Of a stretch of 64,000 bases of DNA, positions 9,951-19,640 are shown one piece after another (position 1 is the stretch's first letter; the number at the start of each line of letters is the position of its first letter). Source of the stretch: Crotophaga sulcirostris (taxonomy: Eukaryota > Chordata > Aves > Cuculiformes > Crotophagidae). The position numbers were made by a program, and so were the translations under genes. The notes beneath the pieces were generated by a model. It was not told the DNA's origin and searched no databases. It was given only the letters and a program-made list of their open reading frames with translations. The stretch is from assembly GCA_013397455.1 (NCBI GenBank), contig VYZB01000134.1:727284-791283 (forward strand), given 5' to 3'.

Positions 9951-11568
9951 AGTTGAGGGGGAGTCTCAAATTTTGTGCTAGCTGATCTGAGGGAGGCAGA
10001 GAGATGGGCAGTCTGGTGAGGAGGGGCAGTTGTGAGGCAGTAATATTTTCATTTAGTGTGGCTGCTCTCCTAAGCTACACCTTCACAGCCTCATACAACA
10101 CACAGATGTTCAACAGCCCGATGGAAGAAAAAGATTCTGCCACTAGCTTGTGACTCTTGCTTTCCCAGAGATGATCACACTCATGTCTTTGGTAACAGAA
10201 ATGATCGTGTGAATGATCAGTAATCTGCTACAGGCAGAGTCGCTCTGCCAGTGTTCACACTGTTCAGTTTAAAGGTAGGAGCTAACTGATCTAACTTTTC
10301 TTCCTCCTGCGCTTTGGGCACTTAAGCAGTGTGTTCTGCCCACAGAGTTGTAAGCACGGCATATGTTCAGCTCGTGGGTAAAGGTGAGCCCCTAAGGATG
10401 GTAGAAGTTGAACCATGCCATTAGGTAATATATGTGATAATTTCTTTCATTATTCTTATTTTTTTTTCATATTATAGTGATGTTCCTAGTTACAGTGTTG
10501 GTGCTGCTCCACAGAGAACTGCTAGTGGTTTATACAAACTTGGCTTATCACTTGCAGTTTATCATTTTCAGCTGCTGAACTGTGTAATAGTACAGTGGGA
10601 TATCCACATGTTTATGTGGCTGCAATAGGAATAGTAACTGATGTAGATCATATAAGAACAGTTGTACCTGCAAAAGTCCATCTAGCCCCAAATACTTATA
10701 TTTAAGTATGACTAGTACCAAATTTTTACAGTAGAGTATCAGAACCAGTAGAGTATGTAATGGTACTTCTCTGTGATAAACTTGTGGTTCAGGAACTTCC
10801 TGAGCCAGAGATTTTATCTTTGTGTTAATAACCTTTTCTTCAATTAATTTCTCTTCTTTTTCTTTGAACTCATAAAAACTTTTGCCATCAACAATATTTC
10901 ATAGCAGCTATAAAAATCCACATTTCAGTTATGCTGTAGGAAAGAAAAATCCCTTTATTTTGGGCCTACAATCTAAAGGTCTCATTTGATGCCTCCTAGC
11001 ACATGTGAAAATGAGTCATGTTCTCCATGACTTTATAGATCTCTATCATATAGCAGATAGATCTTTATCAAATGTCTTTTTGCTAGGCCACAGAGTACAA
11101 GTCTATTTAGGATTTTTTTTCGCATATGTAAGTAATTCTTTATCTTGGTCTCTCTGTATCATTTGAAGTTTGTTAAGTATATCATGAGATGTGCTAACCA
11201 GGACTCACCACAAATATTCTTTATTTAAAAGCACACTACATTATAAAAACCAGTTGAGAATTCAAATGTAAAATATCTTTGATATTAAAAGTCTCTAAAT
11301 ATGCACTATATTTCCTTTACTTTAGTTCTTAAAATAATAAATGAAAGAAATCTACTTTTCTTCAAATGAATTTTAAGGAAGTTCCTGTTTAGAAATATGA
11401 AAAGAATTATGTATTTTACAGTGATCCAGAAGCACTGAATAAGTGGAATAAGGTGCTTAATCAGTAAAAAGTATAAGTACCAGGGACACAATCTGATATT
11501 TTCACAAAAAAATCCATAAAAATATTTTAAACTTTCTAAAACTAGATTTTAAATTTAATATAAATTTA
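9951..11568. other. Gene-free stretch up to the assembly gap
   Basis: AT-rich, with no recognised repeat. One exon-like spot occurs at about 10479-10628: a long pyrimidine tract and TATTATAG acceptor followed by a frame reading SDVPSYSVGAAP. It can loosely be compared with the ATAD2 D-D-V-P-S region, but this is weak. Confidence 0.45.
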
Positions 11569-11651
11569 NNNNNNNNNNNNNNNNNNNNNNNNNNNNNNNN
11601 NNNNNNNNNNNNNNNNNNNNNNNNNNNNNNNNNNNNNNNNNNNNNNNNNNN
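11569..11651. other. Assembly gap (83 N)
   Basis: A run of 83 N characters interrupts AT-rich sequence; the true length and content are unknown. Confidence 0.99.
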
Positions 11652-13169
11652 GTTTATTTTTTTAATACTATTAAAGGACAATTTTCACATAAATTCTCTT
11701 TACTTTGAATTCCCTACATTTTTTTAAAGAATCTGGACATATATGGAGAGGTAAAAATTATAGGAAAAAAAGTCAGATACAATTACCTAGACAAGTGAGC
11801 TAGCTTTACAGTCACAACTGTAGAGTACACAGAAACTCTTATCTCGTTCCAAGACAAGTCAGAAATATTGTTCAACAAGAACACACATTCCCATGGCTTT
11901 TGGAGTTCCAGGTAAGGACTAGTCACTATTTAGATATGACTGCAAGGTGAGACTCTGATAAAAAAAGGCTGGGTTGTATTTTCTTTGTCTGAAATTATCT
12001 TCTGTGTATTTGTTATTTCAAAGATAAATCTTTCAAATTCCTCATTCTTGATCTGCCAGGAAAATAATTCATTGGCCTTTTCACCTTCTACGTATACAAG
12101 TGCACTTCAGTGTAGCAATTGCTTACAGACCTGATTTTTAGCCAGTTCATTATGTTCTTCCCATAACCATTTATAAATTATCATACATTAAAAAAAAATC
12201 CAGTGGGATAAATAATGTAAGTGCTTCACCCTCAGGAAAACAGGAGGAATAACCATTTCTTGGCATTACGCCTTTATTTTCTAACTTTGGTACTCCTCCA
12301 CTAAAAATCTCTTCTGTGTTCCTCTCCAAATCCTATTACATCTGCTGAAAAATTATCTTCTGTAATCTTTACCACCTGAAAGAGTAATAGTGTTTTTCTG
12401 CATGTCTTGGTTTTGCTGATTCTCATTTCTAAAAAGAGCTCCTTCCTTTTATCTGTTATATAATTCCAGCTTAATTTTATATTTTATTGGTCTGTTTCTG
12501 ATACAGTCTGATGAACTTTTGTTCTTAAATTGCACAAAAATGCTAGAAAATAAGTTAAATATCCTTGGTCAGGGACTTTGTAGTTGTATACTCTTTTCTA
12601 CCATGTGGGACATTAGAGATGCTGAATGGTGCAGAAGACATGGTACGTTTGAAGGACAGACACTGTGCTCCACCTACAGAGAGAGGTATTTGGATGCTAT
12701 TTTCATTCAACAACATTATTACCTGTTCCCATATTGTTGTAATCTATACCAGGACTGATGCACAGTTGACCTCATCCCAAGGAAGTCACAACATGTGTAC
12801 AACTAGCCATCTCCCTTCTTATGGACCAGTTGCTCAAAATTGCCTTATTTCTCTTTGTATGGTTAAATGTATGGTAACTGCTATTTGCTCAGCAGAAAAC
12901 TGAAGAAGTGAATAGAAGTTCTTTAAGACAGTTGTGTATTTCTGCACACTTACTGGAAAACACAGACACACTCAGAGAAGATCTAATCATCCTGCAATGC
13001 TTTCTATGAATATTCGTCCCTTTATTTCTGCCAAATAAATTCTGTCTCTTGCAGCACCAGCAGAAAGCAAACACATACACAAATGTGTATTAACTATTCT
13101 AGTACAGTTTGATGGTAGAACATCAAGGATGTGCAGGTACACAAGAAACATGAGGGCTAAAGTCCTTAG
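11652..13169. other. Gene-free intergenic DNA
   Basis: AT-rich. Open frames at 12519-12903 show no recognisable domain and no clear splice context. No repeat was recognised before the CR1 that begins around 13170. Confidence 0.5.
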
Positions 13170-14371
13170 TAAAGGCAGTTTACCACATCAGTGGACACGG
13201 GAAAAGCAGTGGATATAATCTATGTGGACTTCTGTAGCGCCTTTGACACAATCCCCCACAACATCCTTCTCTAAATTGTAGAGATAAGGATTTGATGGGT
13301 GAACTGTTTGGTGGGTAAGTGATTGGTTGGATGGTTGCATTCAGAGAGTAGTGGTCAACGGCTCCATGTCCAGATGGAAATCCATGACAAGTGGTGTCCC
13401 TCAGGGGTGCTTACTGCAACCAGTGCTATTTAGTATTTTCATCAGTTATATAGACAGCAAGATCAAGTGCACTCTCAGCAAGTTTGCAGATGACACCAAG
13501 CTTAGTGGTGCAGTTGTCACACCAGAAGAAGGGGATGTCATCCAGAGGGACCTGGACAAGTTGGAGAAGTGGGCCTGTGTGAAACTCATGAGGTTCAACA
13601 AGGCCAACTACAAAGGTCCTACACCTGGGTTGGGGCAATTTGCTGTTTCAATACAGGATGGGGGACGACAGGATTCAGAGCAGCTCTGTGGAGAAGGCCT
13701 TGGGGATGTTGATTGATGAAAAGCTTGACATGAACCACCAACGTGTGCTTGCAGCCCAGACAGCCAACTGTGTCCTGGCCTGCATCAAAAGAAGTGTGGC
13801 CAGCAGGTTGAGGGAGGGGATTCTCCCCCTTTACTCTGCTCTCATGAGACCCCACCTGGAGTACTGTGTCCAGTTCTGGAATCACCAGCATAAGAAGGAT
13901 ATGGAACTGCTGGAATGGGTCCAGAGGAGGGCTATGAAGATAACCAGAGGTCTGGAGCACCTCTGCTATGAGGACAGGCTGCAAGTTGGGATTGTTGAGC
14001 CTGGAGAAGAGAAGGTGCCAGGGAGACATTATAGCAGCCTTTCAGTACCTGAAGGGGCTGCAGGAAAACGGGGGAAGGACTTTTTACAAGAGCAGGTAGT
14101 GATACGATGAGGGGGAATGGCTTTAAATCAGAAGGGGGAAGAGTTAGGTTAGACATTAGGAAAAATTCTTCATGCTGAGGGTGGTGAGGCCCTGGCACAG
14201 GTTGCCCAGGGAAGCTGTGGGTGCCCCCTCCCGGGAGGTATTCACGGCCAGGTTGGATGGGGCCTTGAATAGCCCAGGCTGGTGGAAGGTATCCCTGCCC
14301 ATGGCAGTGGGGTTGGAACTGGATGATCTTTAAAGTCCCTTCCAACCCAAACCGTTCTATGATTCTATGAT
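13170..14371 (+). mobile_element. CR1 LINE, about 1.2 kb, with degraded reverse-transcriptase C-terminal half
   Basis: This is the longest CR1 in the window. Translation of 13327-13620 shows non-LTR reverse-transcriptase motifs: S-G-V-P-Q-G-C (normally VPQGS) and the catalytic F-A-D-D-T-K-L box. Downstream come CR1 phrases encoding C-V-Q-F-W-N and G-L-E-H-L. The 3' UTR carries the CTGGCACAGG/TTGCCCAGGGA region, and the terminal repeat ends GATTCTATGAT at 14371. Frameshifts and stops break the frame repeatedly (the reading moves frame near 13640), so it is non-autonomous. It is 5'-truncated, as most CR1 copies are. Confidence 0.93.
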
Positions 14372-15382
14372 TTTTCTTTTGAAACACAGGACCTATATGT
14401 AATATATGTGTTTGCTCCTTAATCCAAACTAACTTAAAAACTCTTTAAATGAATGTGCTGTCTTACGAATTTTAACTAGCAATCTGCGAAATACTAATAA
14501 AGGCAGAAAAGCCTCTGGTTTAGTCTGTCAATTAAGGCAAATACCTGAAGAAGTCTGTAGCTGACTTCAACCCAGTAACCTCATCCAGCCAGATATGTTA
14601 CAGCAGAAATTGTTATATAGGCACAACATTTTTAAAAGTTATATAATTGTATTACTTAGAGCAGTTAAATATTTTATTCTTACTTATCTAGACCCTGTGC
14701 TTCTCTAGACTAAGAAAAGCAGAAGATAAATTGGTAAACCCATGCTTGTATTTGGTATGTCAATAGATCTAAAGGGAAACGTAGCATCTACATGAACAAG
14801 GTAGGTCACAAGTGAATCTGTAACTTGTGATTGCATTAGAACGTAGTTGTGGTTAGGTAAAGTATTTGAGAGAATCCATTACGCCCTGAATTTCTTCTAG
14901 CTAAGATAAATCTTCTGAGATATAAGAAATTTTCTCATTCTGTAGAAGTATGTGGTTTTTTAAATCAGGATACAGTGCAGTGAACACTGAACACTGTTTT
15001 GAACATTTTAGATTCGTTACTTGAGTTCTGTGAGCATTATCTATGACTGGGAGTTTGTTGCAAGTTAATTTAGATTTCCTACTTCAATATAGTATCTCAT
15101 AGTATGATATTTAAATACCTGGGAAGATTAAATAATGAAGGATTATCAAATAATCATTTAAATTATAGTGAAAGTTTTGAAGACTAATTCACCTTGGATT
15201 CTATATGGCTTTTAACTATCAGCAAACACACCAGGTATGGTATCAGTACAAGAGTGTAAAAATCGTTATTCCATTGGTTTTATTTATATTTGGATATTTT
15301 TGTATTTCTGTAATAGTTCTGAATATGATGTTAAGATTTTTATTTCCAAGATACGTTCTAAGTAAAAGTAAAATCTAATTTT

Positions 15383-15408
15383 ATACATACATACATACAT
15401 ATACATAT
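15383..15408. repeat. (TACA)n microsatellite
   Basis: Repeated TACA units, the last few degenerate to TATACATA. Short and imperfect. Confidence 0.85.
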
Positions 15409-16279
15409 ATGTTATAATTCTAGTTCTAGTAATACTTATTTTACATGTTTATTCTTGACAAAATTACAAAGAACTCATGCAATTGAAGAACTGCTTTATT
15501 TTTCAAACTTTTTTGTGTTCTACATTTTAGCTTTTTGCTTTCTACTTTTCCTGTTCATCATTTAACCAAAATGCTCATCACTGTTCAAAGGAATATTAAT
15601 TGATGAAGCCAGAAGACACATATTATGTAATTTTAGATTTTATTGAAGAGCTGTAGGAACAAAAGATAATTTAGACTCTCCTGGTTTCAATAGAGTATAA
15701 ATAAGCAGCTCCTGTGGATAATATGGTAGCTAGATAGCTAAGAAGGAATGGAGAACAGGTACTTTTGAAAGGTTTGCTTTTATTACAGTCCCAAATCTAG
15801 ATTCAACTGGAGAGAGGCATATCAAAGTCTTTTTCAGACCCATGAGTCTTCTCATTTGCATAAGAGTTTTCCTGAACTACTCATGAATTCTAGCACCTGA
15901 GTGCATGCTTCAGACTGAAAAGCTATTATTACAGGTTAGGGGGTGAGTTGTCTGTGCTTAACCTTAAAGTAACTGATTACACATTAGATTTATAAATCAT
16001 TACTGAATGAAAAAACTTAAGATTCAGATGTTTGTATTGTATCATTACTTATCTTTCATCAATGACATTTATGTCAAAACTCTTATATATTTTTTGTAGG
16101 ATCTGCAATACCAGCACATTTTAGTTGTATTAGAAACTATCAGCAATATAGGAAGTATGAGCAAAGCACTTAAGGTCTCGACATTTCAGTTATACAGAGG
16201 CTGAATTCCATTAGAAATTAGAATATTTACCAATGCACCGCCTGTCGTTTCATGACAAATAGCGTATTAATAATCTGAG

Positions 16280-16293
16280 CCACAAGAGGGCAC
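16280..16293 (+). promoter_or_regulatory. CTCF-like motif
   Basis: CCACAAGAGGGCAC matches 13 of 14 positions of the CTCF core CCASYAGRKGGCRS. It sits inside a roughly 90-bp patch (16231-16320) that keeps five CpGs in otherwise CpG-poor DNA, about 3.2 kb upstream of the AP3B1 start codon. Motif match only; binding is inferred. Confidence 0.35.
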
Positions 16294-18522
16294 CAAATGA
16301 GCATACGGCAGCCGAGCAGTTTGAAAATACACAAAATAGACAGAACCTTGTCAAAAACACAGGAAAACATCTTCTGTAAAATGCTTTAGAAAGCTAAGCA
16401 AAGTTAATGTTTGTTTGAATTACAAAATTTCATATATATATAAAATATACAAGTTTTGATGAAAATGCGTATGTATTTATTCATATAAATACATTTTCCC
16501 TTCCAGAAAGCCTTGGAAGTTATTGTTCAGTGCAACTAATTTTTAAAAGCTATGCCTATACGGCACATATTATATAATTGTTCACATCTATGAATGGAAG
16601 AGTAAGAAACTATGCACTTTACCAAATGCAGCAGTTGTGAAGGTGGTCTGAATCACAGAGGTGAATGGTTTCAGAAAGAAACATGAATAAGTGGAAAAAT
16701 GAGAGGCAAAACCCTTCAATGTTGCGTTTTAAGCTTGTCGTGTTACTTCTCTTGTGCTGCACAAAACCTTGAAATATAGAATACTTTAACTAAGGAATGT
16801 AAGTGGAGAATTTAGATGTTGTGGGTTTTGTTTCCCAATTCAGTAATTTTGACATAATTTTGCACAGGTATATTCAATATGCAAATCATTACCACTGCAT
16901 GGTTATTTTGAAGAGTTAATATAGGCAGGGAAAGGCTATTAATTTAACAGTTGTGGCATATTTCAGGCTAAAATTGGTTAGCAAGAACTGTGATAGCTAG
17001 CGCTTATAGCTAGCTTTCCTGATAGGACTATCAAATGATATTTAATAAATCTTCATATAATATTTGCTTTCTGTTCTCAGTTTCAAGGCCATTCCAAGGT
17101 CTGCTTCCCTGTTATTATTGACTTCTCATATTACAGTACCATGATTATCCACCTCAATAGACCATTTGTTTGCTTTTTTCCATGTTTGTACTCCCACAAA
17201 TTTCTCTGAAATATTCTTCAAGTCTGCTGTTCTCTTTCTATGGTAGTCTTTCATCTAAGAGTATTTTCTAAGCACTGTGCATAGTAATAAAAGGACTAGT
17301 TGGTTGTACTTAAGATATTCATATTGCAAACAATAAATTCTTATTTTATAGATTTATACAAAGAAGTTTAAACCTCTTGCTTCAGAAAACAGGAAGGCAG
17401 TCTTAAAACAAACTAGAACAGATCTATCTGACAAACTATGGAGCTGGCCTTCCTATGCTGTCTGTGCTTTATACAAAAATAGAAGATATAAGCTAGGAGC
17501 CCCTTCATGTAAGCATACCCTTATTTGGGACCAAAGTTCAAGTGCTCTTACCATTACCTTTTGAAATTAATGTATGGTTTGAAAAACAGAGAGACAATAG
17601 TTAAGGACTGGTGATGAATTCTCAAATCTCTGTAGATCAGAGCAACTTCTTAAACTTTTAGGAAAGAAGTAAGCGTCCATTTTTATCTGATTCAAACCCA
17701 ATTCTCCAGCAGTCTACTCTGGGTTTTGATCCTTTAAAACTCAGAATGTAGGATGCTGCCTAACTTGGTATGATTGGGAAGTGAGTGCCTCAAATCACTT
17801 CATTAGAAGAGTATCAATGTTTACTGTGACTGTTTATGGTAGTTATAACAAGATATTACTGCCTGCAGCGAAAGAAAACGGTGATGGCTATCACTGTAAA
17901 CAAGGAAAGGACAAAAATGGAACTCTAGAGAACCAACAGGTAAAATAGCGATGGTCAAGAGTATTCACACTGGGACTTTAACACTCCTAGTCACAACTTT
18001 CAAGAGACAGTGATACAAAGAAAAAAGCTGTGAGAGATCATGAAACAAAACAGAAAGGTTGGCACTCATAGAAAGAACCTATGAAGGACAACTGCCCTTA
18101 TACCAGCCCCTCACTTTTAAATCCTGCATTGTTTATCTTCTTTTATCAAGTGTATTTGCTTGGTAATGACTCAGTTTCAATCAGAAATGTCCAAGTTGCT
18201 GAACGACAACAAAGTTAACAAGCTGCTTCAGAGTAATATTATGACAATCCACACACCCCTCCCTTTTTTTTGTCTGAAAAATAGAAAGTATTGATTGTGA
18301 ATTGTAACCTTTTGGAAATTTGTTCAGTTTTCAGAATGAAAAGGTTGGACTCCATTAATATGTTATGTTAGGAGATGGATAGAAGGGCATTTTAATGAAC
18401 ACAGATTATTCCCTCGACACGGGAGGAAGAGGAGAAAGATGCACATAAGAAAATAAGATTGTAAAAAGGAATGAGACGAAACTTCCTGCAGACAAATTCT
18501 ATTTATCCTTTTACATTTTGCG

Positions 18523-18950
18523 GCCTCCCCAGAATGCCAGCCGTATCCTGGGCTGCATCAATAGAAGCGTGACCAGCAGGTTGAGGAGGGGAATTCTCCC
18601 CTTCTGCTCCGCTCTCGTGAGACCCCACCTGGAGTACTGTGTCCAGTTCTGGAATCCCCAACATAAGGATATGGAACTGCTGGAGCAGGTCCAGATGAGG
18701 CAACAAAGACGATCAGAGGGCTGGAGCCCCTCTGCTATGGGGACAGGCTGAGAGGGTTGGGGCTGTTCAGCCTGGAGAAGGCTCTGGGGAAACTTTACAA
18801 TGGCCTTCCAGTGCTGAAGGGGCTACAGGAAAGCTAGGAGGGACTTTTTACAAGGGTAAGTACTGATAGGATGAGGGGGCATGGCTTTAAATTGGAAGGG
18901 GGAAGAGTTAGGTTAGATATTAAGAAGAAATTCTTCACGCTGAGGGTGGG
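18523..18950 (+). mobile_element. CR1 LINE fragment truncated at both ends
   Basis: The fragment begins in the CR1 sequence for A-S-R-I-L-G-C-I and runs through Y-C-V-Q-F-W-N, G-L-E/S-P and the start of the 3' region, where AATTCTTCACGCTGAGGGTG is recognisable. It then stops abruptly at about 18950. The usual following sequence (CCTGGCACAGGTTGCC... and the 8-bp terminal repeat) is absent. The AP3B1 CpG island begins at once. Confidence 0.9.
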
Positions 18951-19509
18951 AGGGCAGCGTGAGGCGCCGACATTTCCTGGGGAACAGGCAAGTTTGTAGA
19001 ATGGATTACAAGGAGCAACAACGGAGCTAACGCTATGGGCCGTGCTCCGTGCTGTAACCAGCTGTGCCCGACGCACAGGCGAGGGCTGGGAAGCGAAGCC
19101 GCCCTCCCAGGCGGGCTGGTCTCCCCTGCCTCGGAGCACGGAGCCATGCCCTCTCCCGGAGCCCCCCGGCATGGACGCTGCGCTGCGCCACGCCCGCTCC
19201 CGGAGCCGCCCGGGCCGCTGGGCGGGAGGGCAGGGAAAAACGGGCCGGGAGGAGGCGGGGCGGGCCCGGGAGGGGTGGAGGGAGCGGCGGGGCGGGGCGG
19301 GGCCCGGGCGGCTGTGAGCGCCCCGACCCAGCGCGCGACAGAGCGCGTTCCGCCCTGCCCGGCCGCCCCGCCTCCGCCACGTAACCGCCAGCCCTGCCTT
19401 GCTGGCGCGCGCCCGTCGCTTCCGGGGGGCGGGGTCGGGGCGCGGCGCGGTGCGGCGCGCGGGGAAGTTTGGCGGAGCGGGCGGCAGCGGCAGCGGCGGG
19501 GGCTCCATC
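18951..19509 (+). promoter_or_regulatory. AP3B1: AP3B1 CpG-island promoter and 5' UTR
   Basis: Dense CpG and high GC begin right after the CR1 fragment and extend past exon 1 to about 19850. Visible sites are tandem GC boxes (GGCGGGGCGGGGCGGGG, about 19286-19302), an ETS-type CTTCCGG (19419-19425) beside another GC box, and an E2F-like TTTGGCGG (19468-19475). There is no TATA box. This is the architecture of a broadly expressed housekeeping promoter, as expected for AP3B1. The transcription start is not determinable, so the 5' UTR boundary is unknown. Several upstream ATGs (for example 19035) exist if transcription starts far upstream. Confidence 0.8.
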
Positions 19510-19640
19510 ATGTCCGGGAACGGCCTCAGCTACAGCGAGCAGGGCGGAGAGGCCGCGGCTGAACTGGCCCAGGAGACGGCGTCAGCCACGACTCCTTCGG
19601 CTCCCGCGGCCTTCGGGCTCTTCAGCAGCGACACCAAAAA
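19510..19640 (+). CDS. AP3B1: AP3B1 exon 1 (coding part, residues 1-43 plus 2 nt)
   Basis: The ATG at 19510 has A at -3 and opens [14 protein letters not shown], comparable with the human N-terminus. It ends [10 protein letters not shown], leaving AA of the next lysine codon. The donor is GTACGA at 19641, weak after +3. The frame could read on into the intron until a stop at about 19708, but the split lysine codon with exon 2 fixes the junction. Confidence 0.95.

Larger units (their letters stand above)
14372..18522. other. Gene-free intergenic DNA upstream of AP3B1
   Basis: AT-rich with no coding exon recognised. It contains a short TACA microsatellite (15383-15408), a TA-rich patch at about 16431-16450, and a small CpG-bearing segment with a CTCF-like motif near 16280. 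Confidence 0.5.

Noticed and set aside
13619..14387. Long minus-strand open frames of 136 and 151 codons
   Set aside because: They are reverse-complement shadows of the CR1 element.
1..18500. Search for SCAMP1, the head-to-head upstream neighbour of AP3B1 in mammals
   Set aside because: No SCAMP1 exon (N-P-F motifs or the membrane segments) was recognised on the minus strand. It presumably lies beyond the left edge.
18834..19511. 225-codon open frame on the minus strand across the CpG island, suggesting a divergent gene
   Set aside because: The product is Pro/Arg/Ala-rich, as any frame through GC-rich promoter DNA would be, and it runs into CR1 sequence. No domain or splice site supports it.
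19035..19562. Several open frames on the plus strand in the CpG island
   Set aside because: They are out of frame with the AP3B1 start at 19510 and exist because stops are rare in GC-rich DNA.
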